Assembly (NCBI RefSeq): GCF_900168265.1
Contig: NZ_FVZF01000004.1
Coordinates: 108,776 to 172,775 of the forward strand
Direction: 5' to 3'
DNA: 64,000 nucleotides
DNA from: Salegentibacter salarius
GTDB taxonomy: Bacteria; Bacteroidota; Bacteroidia; Flavobacteriales; Flavobacteriaceae
Part shown: piece by piece, positions 56,595 to 64,000 of the stretch
Layout of the letters: each line of letters begins with the position of its first letter
Numbering within the stretch: position 1 is the first letter of the stretch
Made by a program: the position numbers and the translations under genes
The notes under the pieces: model-generated
Databases searched by the model: none
What the model saw: the letters and a program-made list of their open reading frames with translations, nothing else
Told to the model about the DNA's origin: nothing

Positions 56595-58136
56595 ATGAAA
56601 AAGATCTTCAACCTGTTTGATTTTTCACAAAAAGTAGATTATAAAAATGAAATCTTAGCCGGACTTACTGTTGCCCTGGCTTTAATTCCTGAAGCCGTAG
56701 CCTTTGCCCTAATTGCAGGACTTTCGCCTTTAACCGGTTTATATGCCGCATTTGTAGTTGGTTTGGTAACCGCTGTTTTAGGAGGGCGCCCGGGAATGAT
56801 ATCGGGTGCCACCGGTGCCGTAGCTGTTGTTATTGTAGCTCTTGCTATTTCTCACGGCCCAGAATATGTTTTTGCGACCGTTGTTCTTGCCGGTTTAATT
56901 CAAGTCCTGGCGGGAGTTCTGAAACTCGGTAAATTAATTAGGCTGGTACCACATTCGGTTATTTTTGGCTTCGTAAACGGTTTGGCGATCATTATTTTTA
57001 TGTCTCAATTAAACCAATTTAAAGTACCAAACGCAGCAGGAGAATTAGAATGGATGACAGGCACCCCGCTTTACACTTATCTTGGCCTGGTAATTACTGC
57101 AATTCTAATAATTTGGTTATTACCTAAGCTTACAAAAGTGGTTCCCGCTACCCTTGTAGCAATTTTAGTGGTTTTTGGGATTGTTGCTGCATTTGGAATA
57201 GACACCAAAACAGTTGGAGATATCGCCTCTATTAAAGGTGGTTTTCCTCCTTTTCATATCCCAATGGTACCTTTTAATCTGGACACTTTGATGCTTATTT
57301 TGCCTTATGCTGCTATTATGGCTGGCGTGGGACTTATTGAAAGCCTGCTTACCCTAAATATTATAGACGAAATTACCGAAACCCGAGGAAGCGGGAATAA
57401 AGAATGTGTAGCGCAGGGAACTGCAAACGTGCTTTCAGGCTTTTTCTCCGGGATGGGAGGTTGTGCTATGCTTGGCCAAAGTTTAATTAATGTTTCTTCT
57501 GGTGCAAGGGCTCGCCTTTCTGGAATTGTAGCTGCTGTAAGTTTATTGATCTTTATCATGTTTGGCTCTGGAGTTATTGAGTTGCTACCAATGGCTGCCT
57601 TAACCGGGCTTATGATCATGGTCGCGGTTGGCACCTTTGAGTGGGCGAGTTTAAGAACTTTTAGAAGAATGCCGAAATCTGATATTTTGGTAATGGTATT
57701 AGTAACTGTAGTTACCGTAATTCTTCACAACCTTGCACTAGCGGTATTAATTGGAGTTATAATCTCTGCCCTGGTATTTGCCTGGGATAATGCAAAACGT
57801 ATTCGCGCAAGAAAAAGAATTGATGAAGAGGGAGTTAAACATTACGAAATTTATGGCCCACTTTTCTTTGGATCTGTACAGGCGTTTAACGATAAATTTG
57901 ACGTTCTAAATGACCCAAAAGAGGTGATCGTGGATTTCTCAGAAAGCCGTGTTGTAGATATGTCTGGAATTGAAGCTTTAAATAAACTTACCCAAAGATA
58001 CCATAAACAGGGCAAAACACTTCATTTAAGGTATTTAAGCCAGGATTGCCGAAGACTATTGAGCAATGCCGATGCAATTATTGATGTAAATATTTTAGAA
58101 GATCCAACCTATAAAGTTGCAGTAGATAAGGCTTAA
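56595..58136 (+). CDS. SulP family anion transporter with STAS domain
   Basis: The 513-residue protein from ATG 56595 (MKKIFNLFDFSQK) has about 10-12 membrane helices in its first 400 residues. The SulP signature region EILAGLTVALALIPEAVAFALIAGLSPLTGLYAAF is followed by GGRPGMISGATGAVAVV. A C-terminal STAS domain covers about 415-505 (YEIYGPLFFGSVQAF, EVIVDFSESRVVDMSGIEALNKL). It takes up sulfate, bicarbonate or a similar anion; the substrate is not readable. The TTG at 56535 extends the frame without family-like sequence. The gene after it (30 bp) is probably co-transcribed. Confidence 0.92.
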   Translation: MKKIFNLFDFSQKVDYKNEILAGLTVALALIPEAVAFALIAGLSPLTGLYAAFVVGLVTAVLGGRPGMISGATGAVAVVIVALAISHGPEYVFATVVLAGLIQVLAGVLKLGKLIRLVPHSVIFGFVNGLAIIIFMSQLNQFKVPNAAGELEWMTGTPLYTYLGLVITAILIIWLLPKLTKVVPATLVAILVVFGIVAAFGIDTKTVGDIASIKGGFPPFHIPMVPFNLDTLMLILPYAAIMAGVGLIESLLTLNIIDEITETRGSGNKECVAQGTANVLSGFFSGMGGCAMLGQSLINVSSGARARLSGIVAAVSLLIFIMFGSGVIELLPMAALTGLMIMVAVGTFEWASLRTFRRMPKSDILVMVLVTVVTVILHNLALAVLIGVIISALVFAWDNAKRIRARKRIDEEGVKHYEIYGPLFFGSVQAFNDKFDVLNDPKEVIVDFSESRVVDMSGIEALNKLTQRYHKQGKTLHLRYLSQDCRRLLSNADAIIDVNILEDPTYKVAVDKA

Positions 58137-58165
58137 GTTTCTTAACTTTAGACTTCAAACTAAAA

Positions 58166-59608
58166 ATGCACGATACAATGTCTATAATTGCTGAAGGAGA
58201 AAAGAAGTTTGAAGAAGTAACTTCCGTTCAAAACAAGGCGATGCGCCTTAATTTGAACGAAAATATTTACGGGACCTTTGCTGAAATTGGCGCAGGTCAG
58301 GAAACAGTTCGTCATTTCTTTAGGGCAGGAAATGCGTCTGGCACCGTGGCTAAAACATTAAGCGCCTACGATAAAGATTTTAGCGATGCTATCTACGGAA
58401 TGGAAGAGGATAGTCGCTACGTTACCGAGGCACGCTTAACCAGTATGATGCGTTATGAAACGGGACTTATTGAAGACCGTATTTCCCGGCTGAAGCATCC
58501 AAATAAGTTATTTTTTAGTTACGCGAATACCGTAGCTACAATAGACTGGGCAAAAAAATATAAAGGTCACGGCTGGTTGGGAATTAGATTTCAAACCGAA
58601 CCCGGAGGAGATTATAATGAAATTGTTTTACACGTTCAATTTCACGAAAACAATGCGGCTCACCAGCAAATTAGTTTAGGGACTATGGGAGTAAACCTTA
58701 TTTATAGTGCATTTTATCACCATGATAATCCCAAAAAGCTACTCAAACATTTATTTGACCACCTGAGTACCGATAAACTTGAAATTGACGCGATAAATTT
58801 TACCGGCCCTGCTTTTAAAGATGTTGATAATCGATTAATGAGCCTGGAATTAGTGAAGGACGGCATTACAGAAGCCATTATGTTCGCTCCAGATGGAAAT
58901 AACATTCTACCGGCAAGTATACTCTATAAGAAAAATATTTTAACCCTTCGTGGAAGCTTTAGGCCGGTTACCAAAGTAAATATGGCGATGTATGAGAAAT
59001 CTCTGGAGCTTTTTCTCAACGAAAAAAAGGTAGATAAAGATAATACCGTGGTTATCTTCGAAATCACACTTTCCAACCTTAAAGGTGAGGGCGAAATAGA
59101 TGAACAGGACTTCCTGGACCGTGCAGACTTACTGGGTTCTCTAGGCCAAACAGTAATGCTCTCTAACTTTCAGGAATATTACAAAGTAGTAGAGTATTTT
59201 GGACAGCATACTAAAGAAAGAATGGGCTTAACTATGGGTGTGAGTACTTTTCGCGATATTTTTGACGAAAGATATTACCGCCACTTAAGCGGAGGTATTC
59301 TTGAAGCTTTTGGAAAACTGTTCTTTAAAAGTCTTAAGGTATATCTTTATCCACTTAAAGACGAAGAGACTGGCGAGATTATCACCAGTGAAAATTTAAA
59401 AGTTCATCCCAGGATGCAGGAACTTTTCCAATATTTCAAAGATAATGGTCGTGTTGTAGACATTAAGGATTATGAAACCGATACTTTGGACATTCATTCC
59501 AGGCAGGTTTACCAAATGATTAAAGAAGGAAAACCTGGTTGGGAACCTATGCTTCCAAAGAGTACTGTAAAGATGATCAAAGAGAAAAACTTATTTAAAA
59601 ACAAGTAA
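58166..59608 (+). CDS. Conserved protein of unknown function, 480 aa
   Basis: I do not recognise a characterised family. The protein is soluble, without signal peptide or membrane segments, and is of even alpha/beta composition. Distinctive blocks: LNENIYGTFAEIGAGQETVRHFFRAG (about 28-53), HPNKLFFSYANTVATIDWAKKYKGHGWLGIRFQ, DRADLLGSLGQTVMLSNFQEYYKVVEYF and HLSGGILEAFGKLFFKSLKVYLYPL. Related long proteins in Bacteroidota and cyanobacteria carry unproven labels such as TonB receptor or nicotinate-nucleotide adenylyltransferase; no HxGH nucleotidyltransferase motif is seen here. It follows the SulP gene by 30 bp. Confidence 0.8.
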   Translation: MHDTMSIIAEGEKKFEEVTSVQNKAMRLNLNENIYGTFAEIGAGQETVRHFFRAGNASGTVAKTLSAYDKDFSDAIYGMEEDSRYVTEARLTSMMRYETGLIEDRISRLKHPNKLFFSYANTVATIDWAKKYKGHGWLGIRFQTEPGGDYNEIVLHVQFHENNAAHQQISLGTMGVNLIYSAFYHHDNPKKLLKHLFDHLSTDKLEIDAINFTGPAFKDVDNRLMSLELVKDGITEAIMFAPDGNNILPASILYKKNILTLRGSFRPVTKVNMAMYEKSLELFLNEKKVDKDNTVVIFEITLSNLKGEGEIDEQDFLDRADLLGSLGQTVMLSNFQEYYKVVEYFGQHTKERMGLTMGVSTFRDIFDERYYRHLSGGILEAFGKLFFKSLKVYLYPLKDEETGEIITSENLKVHPRMQELFQYFKDNGRVVDIKDYETDTLDIHSRQVYQMIKEGKPGWEPMLPKSTVKMIKEKNLFKNK

Positions 59609-59624
59609 ATATAAAAGCTGCAGA

Positions 59625-59654
59625 ATTCCTGTTTTCAGTAAAATCAGGATTTTT
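59625..59654 (+). terminator. Terminator after the SulP operon
   Basis: TCCTGTTTT and AAAATCAGGA form an imperfect stem with one mismatch around CAGT, followed by TTTTT and, after a gap, TTTTTT. It lies just after the 480-aa gene. Confidence 0.5.
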
Positions 59655-59662
59655 GCTGTTTT

Positions 59663-59986
59663 TTATTGAGCACAGTTTACACACAGCAAACTTTCAGGAC
59701 GAATCATAAGCCGCCCAACGGGAATTGGTTTTTTGCAACGAACACATATTCCAAAATCTTCACTTCCGGCTTTTTCAAACACTTTTTTTAGACTTTTAAA
59801 TTTCTGCTCTGCCTGTCTTAAAGCAGACTCATTTATGCTTTTATTGTTAATGGCATCCATTCGGGAGACACGACCTATTGCATTTTCTGGCGAGATTGGT
59901 TTTGTGAGTTCTCTATAATGAATTATTTGTGCTTCCGTTTTTTCAATTTCAGCCCTAATCTTATCTATTACTTCCTGATTGTCCAT
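59663..59986 (-). CDS. TraR/DksA-type zinc-finger regulator
   Basis: The 107-residue protein has an N-terminal helical coiled coil (residues 5-75) and a C4 zinc finger: C81, C84, C102 and C105 (CVRCKKPIPVGRL ... LLCVNC). The RPES segment between them is typical of the family. It is shorter than DksA (151 aa) and lacks the DxxDxA coil-tip motif in recognisable form; the coil tip here reads SRMDAINNKS, with D44-A45 as a possible counterpart. DksA-type proteins enter the RNA polymerase secondary channel; whether this one does so is inference. Confidence 0.85.
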   Translation of the reverse strand: MDNQEVIDKIRAEIEKTEAQIIHYRELTKPISPENAIGRVSRMDAINNKSINESALRQAEQKFKSLKKVFEKAGSEDFGICVRCKKPIPVGRLMIRPESLLCVNCAQ

Positions 59987-60053
59987 TTATTGCTACTTTA
60001 ATTTATTCCCAAGAGATCCTGATTTCATAATTCAGGATAGTTTAAAAATACAA

Positions 60054-60083
60054 AAAGCTATCCGAAATAAATCGAATAGCTTT
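60054..60083 (-). terminator. Terminator after the M1 peptidase gene
   Basis: On the minus strand AAAGCTATTCGA and TCGGATAGCTTT pair over 12 positions with one G-T, loop TTTATT, followed by TTGTATTTTT. It separates the M1 peptidase gene from the DksA-like gene. Confidence 0.65.
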
Positions 60084-60128
60084 CCGTATAAAAGCTCAAA
60101 CCTAAGAGATTTTGACCCTTAAATGAGT

Positions 60129-62075
60129 TTAATCCTCGTAAAAAGATTTTGGCCAGGTATCGTTACCTGCATTTACGTCTGGTAAAATTTTATCGGGATC
60201 TAATTCTACATTTTCGATAGATTTATCTGTTCTGTGTAAATAATTCCAGGAATCCCCACGTTGCCAGATCTCTACCGGAAGGGTCACATTTTCTGAAGAA
60301 CCATCTTGGTAGCTAATTTCCATTTTAACCGGCATTGGAATCTCTCCTCTATTTGCAACAGAAATTATATAGTTATCTTGATATTGCCTCACGCCATCTA
60401 TACCCAGGTCTATATTACCGGTACCATAGAACCATTTGCTAAAAAACCAGGATAGATTTTCACCTGAAACATTTTCCATATGGTTAAAGAAATCTGCAGG
60501 TTGGGGGTGCTTGTAAGCCCAGGTTTCAATATAAGACTTAAAAGCATTATCGAAACGCTCTTCACCTAAAATATACTCTCTAAGTAATAATAAGCCAATA
60601 GCAGGCTTGTAGTAAGCGATCATCCCAAGGTTTCTTAGGTTTGAAACATCTGGATAAGTATCTATACCTTCGCGCTGCTCACTGGTAAACCAGCCCGTCA
60701 TATTCCTGGTTTTATTTAACCTCGCAGGATATTCACCGTCATTAAAATCTAAAGTACTGTAATAGTTGATAAAAGTATTAAAACCTTCATCCATCCAGGC
60801 GTATCTTCTTTCGTTAGTTCCAACAATCATTGGGAACCAGTTGTGGCCAAATTCGTGATCCGTAACGCCCCAAAGAGAAGCACCTTCACTTTTCCAACTA
60901 CAAAAGTTTAAACCGGGATACTCCATTCCACCTATATCAGCAGCCACATTTACTGCTACCGGGTAAGGATAAGGAAACCATTTCTCAGAATAATGTTCTA
61001 CGGAAGCTTTAGAATATTCAGTAGAACGGCTCCAGGCGCCCTGGCCATCACTTTCCTTAGGATAAGCCGATTGTGCCATAGCTTTTTTTCCGCCAGGTAG
61101 ATCTATTTTAGCGGCATCCCAGATAAATGCTTTTGAAGAACCAAAAGCTACATCACGAGTGTTTTCCATCTTAAAATGCCAGGTAAGGGTTCCCTCCTGC
61201 TTTGCACGCAAAGACATATCGTTTACTTCTTCTGGCTTGATTAAATAAACGGTAGAATCGCTTTTAGACGCTCTATCCATTCTTTCCCTTACCGTAGAAG
61301 ATAATACCTGTCTTGGATTCTGCAATTCTCCTGAGGATACCACAATATGGCTAGCTGGAGCAGTAATTTTAAAATCATAGTCGCCATAATCTAGGTAGAA
61401 TTCACCAGCACCAAGGTACGGCTCAATATTCCAGCCTTCTACATCATCAAAAACTGCAGCTCTTGGAAACCATTGCGCTAGAGCATAAATAGTTCCATCC
61501 TCTACATCAAGTCTTCCCATACGGTCCATACCATCTACCGGAATTTTATATTCAAAATTCATAGAAACAGTAGCTTCTCCACCATTAGCAGGAATTGGAT
61601 CTTCAAAGAAAACCTGCATCCTGGTATCGGTTATTAGATAATCTGAAGAGGAACTTCTTTTTACTTTTGCTTCCAGGTGAGAAATAGTGTACCCGCCATC
61701 TATATCACCATTATAACGATTTCCCTGAATTGGAGTGGTTAAAGTTCCACGGGAATCTTCGGTAAAACGGTTTTGCTCCAAATGCATCCAGATGAATTCT
61801 AATTCCTGAGGACTATTATTGGTATAAGTTAGTTCTATTTGTCCTTTTATGGTGTGATCTTCATCATTCAAGGTTGCTTCAATCTTGTAATCGGTTTCAT
61901 TTTGCCAGTATTCCGGGCCAGGTTTACCTGAAGCTGTGCGGTACATATCACCGCTACGATCCATAAATTCATTAAAATCTTTTTGGTTGTTTTCCACAAC
62001 CTCCTGTGCTTTAGCGCCGGTAGAAAATAAACCAGCAACGGCCAGGCCAAGCATAGCTCTGGATAAGTATCTCAT
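60129..62075 (-). CDS. M1-family metallopeptidase, secreted
   Basis: The 648-residue protein has a signal peptide (ending GAKAQ at about 24) and an N-terminal beta-domain. The catalytic gluzincin domain has GGMEYPG in place of the classical GAMEN exopeptidase motif, then H407-E408-FG-H411 and E430 (NERRYAWMDEGF), the exact HExxH-x18-E spacing. It trims N-terminal residues or short peptides in the periplasm or outside. The missing GAMEN-type Glu position is conserved as E in GMEYP. It is a single gene with its own terminator. Confidence 0.92.
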   Translation of the reverse strand: MRYLSRAMLGLAVAGLFSTGAKAQEVVENNQKDFNEFMDRSGDMYRTASGKPGPEYWQNETDYKIEATLNDEDHTIKGQIELTYTNNSPQELEFIWMHLEQNRFTEDSRGTLTTPIQGNRYNGDIDGGYTISHLEAKVKRSSSSDYLITDTRMQVFFEDPIPANGGEATVSMNFEYKIPVDGMDRMGRLDVEDGTIYALAQWFPRAAVFDDVEGWNIEPYLGAGEFYLDYGDYDFKITAPASHIVVSSGELQNPRQVLSSTVRERMDRASKSDSTVYLIKPEEVNDMSLRAKQEGTLTWHFKMENTRDVAFGSSKAFIWDAAKIDLPGGKKAMAQSAYPKESDGQGAWSRSTEYSKASVEHYSEKWFPYPYPVAVNVAADIGGMEYPGLNFCSWKSEGASLWGVTDHEFGHNWFPMIVGTNERRYAWMDEGFNTFINYYSTLDFNDGEYPARLNKTRNMTGWFTSEQREGIDTYPDVSNLRNLGMIAYYKPAIGLLLLREYILGEERFDNAFKSYIETWAYKHPQPADFFNHMENVSGENLSWFFSKWFYGTGNIDLGIDGVRQYQDNYIISVANRGEIPMPVKMEISYQDGSSENVTLPVEIWQRGDSWNYLHRTDKSIENVELDPDKILPDVNAGNDTWPKSFYED

Positions 62076-62168
62076 TCTTTTAAGTTTTTATTGTAATTGG
62101 CGCTAATTTAACCAAACTGATTAAAAATTCCAGATAAAATGGAGCTTATAAATCTATTGAAATAGGAA

Positions 62169-62633
62169 TCAGGTAGAAAATTTTGATTTACTACTACGAT
62201 CATACATAATAATACTTCCAGCAACAGAAACGTTTAAGCTTAAAGTTGATTGAAATTTAACCAGGAAATGAGATTTTTCAATGGCCTCTTTTGAAAGTCC
62301 GTGATCTTCTGCTCCAAGTAAATAAACGCAACGTCTTGGATGGGTAAAGGTTTCCAAAGCCTCTGCATTTTCAGTAAGCTCAACACCTACAAGCATAGCA
62401 CCTTTTGGTAAATGCGCATAGAAATCTTCAAAGGTTTCGTAATGAAAATAAGGCATTGCCCCAACAGCTTTATGGGTATCGCAGGCCTGCTTTGCATAGC
62501 GATTTCCAATAGTATATATAAAACTTGCGCCCATATTTTGCGCGGAGCGCCAAAGCACGCCTAAATTCTCCGGAGTTTTTCCGTTTTGTATTCCAATTCC
62601 AAAAAAGCCCTGTTCTAAATTGTTTAATTTCAT
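62169..62633 (-). CDS. SpoU-type RNA methyltransferase, short
   Basis: The 154-residue protein is a minimal SPOUT methylase. Motif 1 is IQNGKTPENLGVLWRSAQNMGA (about 15-36), motif 2 is YLLGAEDHGLS (about 104-114), and motif 3 is TLSLNVSVAGSIIMYDR (about 130-146), with the Asn for S-adenosylmethionine. It lacks any added RNA-binding domain and resembles TrmL in size, so a tRNA 2'-O-target is likely. The start gives MKLNNLEQGFFGIGIQNGK. It is alone on the strand, 94 bp upstream of the M1 gene. Confidence 0.85.
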   Translation of the reverse strand: MKLNNLEQGFFGIGIQNGKTPENLGVLWRSAQNMGASFIYTIGNRYAKQACDTHKAVGAMPYFHYETFEDFYAHLPKGAMLVGVELTENAEALETFTHPRRCVYLLGAEDHGLSKEAIEKSHFLVKFQSTLSLNVSVAGSIIMYDRSSKSKFST

Positions 62634-62748
62634 AAGTGCTTCAAAAATAATAGAATTAATCTTTCTGCGGAATTCCTCCTGAATTAAACCTGATATTTAT
62701 CATTTTAAAATTTACAGCTGGAGTTTAACTTTATGGAAAATAAGCGTC

Positions 62749-63579
62749 ATGAAATATATACTCGTACCAACCGATTTCTCTGAATCTGCCAATAATGCTT
62801 CAGAATTTGCGATTCAAATAGCCAAATCGCTGCAATACCCTATACGCTTTTTACATAGTGTACAAACACCGGTAGAATGGTCTAAATTAAATATTCAGGA
62901 CGAAAAAAAGTATCCTGAAACTAAAGAACGGATAAACTCTGCAAAAGATCAATTAAAAATATGGGAGCAAAAAGCAACTGACAAAGGGGTTGATGCAGAG
63001 CATAGTTTAATTTACAACACAGGGATGGATGAGCTTGTAAATTATGTTAAGCCAGAAAATTATGAATTAGTTATTATGGGAACCCACGGCGCCAAAGGTT
63101 TTGAAAAAATAATGGGTTCAAATACACAAAAACTTATTCGCCACTCGAAGGTGCCGGTAGTAGCTATAAAGCATAAATTTAATTTCAATCAATTAAAGAA
63201 CATCCTAATTGCAAGCGATCTAAAAGAAGAATCTCAAAAAGCATTTAAAAAAGTCTATGGAATTTTAGAAAAGTTAAATACTAAAGTTGAACTGGTTTAT
63301 ATAAATACACCGTATAATTTTAGAGAGACTGACCAAATAGATGATATGGCAGCTGAATTCTTAACCAAAACTGAAATTAAGGAATTAAAACTGCGATGCT
63401 TAAATGCCAATAATGAAGCCCGTGGAATAGGAATGGCACTCAATAAATTACATCCAGATCTATTTACAAGCATTACTCACCAGCGTACGGGATTTGATAC
63501 CATTTTTAGCCCTAGTATTACGGAAGAAATTATTAATAATTACGAGTTGCCGGTTGTAAGTATAAACCGTGAGATATAG
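62749..63579 (+). CDS. Universal stress protein, two UspA domains
   Basis: The 276-residue protein holds two tandem UspA folds. The first (1-145) is complete: KYILVPTDFSESANNASEFAIQIA at the start, and VIMGTHGAKGFEKIMGSNTQKLIRHSKVPVVAI with the ATP-binding G-x2-G-x9-G(S/T)-like motif. The second (about 150-276) is degenerate: LKNILIASDLKEESQKAFKKV with its nucleotide loop replaced (SITHQRTGFDTIFSPSITEEII). Such tandem proteins take part in stress tolerance; the ligand here is not certain. It is the last protein gene before the rRNA operon, read in the opposite direction. Confidence 0.9.
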   Translation: MKYILVPTDFSESANNASEFAIQIAKSLQYPIRFLHSVQTPVEWSKLNIQDEKKYPETKERINSAKDQLKIWEQKATDKGVDAEHSLIYNTGMDELVNYVKPENYELVIMGTHGAKGFEKIMGSNTQKLIRHSKVPVVAIKHKFNFNQLKNILIASDLKEESQKAFKKVYGILEKLNTKVELVYINTPYNFRETDQIDDMAAEFLTKTEIKELKLRCLNANNEARGIGMALNKLHPDLFTSITHQRTGFDTIFSPSITEEIINNYELPVVSINREI

Positions 63580-63650
63580 GTTAAGTATTTGATACTGTTA
63601 TAATCAATCACCTTCTTATACAGCGCTGAAAATCCTTAACTTTCGGGTAT

Positions 63651-63682
63651 AAAAAAACCCTTCATCGAGATGATGAAGGGTT
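63651..63682 (-). terminator. rRNA operon terminator
   Basis: On the minus strand AACCCTTCATC and GATGAAGGGTT form a perfect 11-bp stem with a 5-nt loop (63667-63671), followed by seven T's (complement of 63651-63657). It directly follows the 5S rRNA 3' end. Confidence 0.9.
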
Positions 63683-63690
63683 CCAAAAAA

Positions 63691-63796
<106 letters not shown>

Positions 63797-63956
63797 AGTC
63801 TTTAGTATGCAGTTTACAGTCTATAAGTTCGCAGTATTACTGCTTACTCTTTTACTTACAACTGCCTACTCTAATAAGTTGACATATTTAAGAAACAAAG
63901 AATATAGATAAACTTGGGTAAAGCATTCAAGTCCCCACACCTTTGCAGGCGTGGGA

Positions 63957-64000
63957 ATCGCATCAAGCTTTACGGATTATTAGTACCACTCGGCTATGAC
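63957..64000 (-). rRNA. rrl: 23S ribosomal RNA, 3' end only
   Basis: The minus strand at the window edge reads CATAGCCGAGTGGTACTAATAATCCGTAAAGCTTGATG, the family-typical 23S 3' terminus (GGTACTAAT...CCGT...GCTT). Only about 40 nt are inside the window; the rest lies beyond base 64000. The 160-nt spacer to 5S contains no tRNA. Confidence 0.88.

Overview
The window is a stretch of low-GC chromosome that looks like a marine or soil Flavobacteriaceae (Gramella, Salegentibacter or Zunongwangia type). The genus is an inference from gene content: GSCFA protein, DUF4136, AsmA-like protein, FolK–deoxynucleoside kinase fusion, long phenylalanine hydroxylase and TonB-receptor-like barrel. Bacteroidota-style promoters (TTG, 17-20 nt spacer, TAnnTTTG), several TTG/GTG starts and absent Shine-Dalgarno sites agree with this.

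Layout. 1-7767 holds a partial lipoprotein metalloprotease, a fatty-acid hydroxylase, a flavin reductase, an MscS channel, a YihY protein and a histidine decarboxylase gene broken by a frameshift. 7918-16915 is a roughly 9 kb integrated element in the 3' end of tRNA-Leu(TAA). It has a 35-bp direct repeat at each end, a tyrosine integrase, an excisionase-like HTH protein, a filamentous-phage-type replication-initiator-like protein with 10-bp iterons, an MmeI-type single-chain restriction-modification enzyme, and a compact three-gene module (STAS/GHKL ATPase, DUF4325 STAS protein, membrane protein). tRNA-Leu and tRNA-Gly follow, and the rest is mostly core genome.

17-35 kb: mutS, a membrane protein, a truncated ABC ATPase fused head-to-tail by an apparent deletion to an amidohydrolase gene, a tricorn-like protease, two-domain FolK/dNK, queuosine-precursor transporter, AsmA, DUF2797, GH3 and hemL. 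35-51 kb: glucosaminidase/LysM lipoprotein, PLP deaminase-like enzyme, NlpE-like lipoprotein, urocanate hydratase, phenylalanine hydroxylase, DUF4230, GSCFA, alaS, and an M23-MerR-LemA-TPM-TPM operon. 51-64 kb: outer-membrane barrel, der, era, SulP transporter, a conserved protein of unknown function, a DksA-like regulator, M1 peptidase, a SpoU methylase, a two-domain universal stress protein, then the 3' end of an rRNA operon (23S end, 5S, terminator) on the minus strand.

Five copies of a roughly 80-105 bp intergenic repeat made of nested palindromes lie between core genes. The best candidate for an undescribed system is the STAS/GHKL-DUF4325-membrane module beside the restriction enzyme on the mobile element. 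It has the parts of a partner-switching signalling circuit and sits where defence genes usually sit; its function is not known from sequence.
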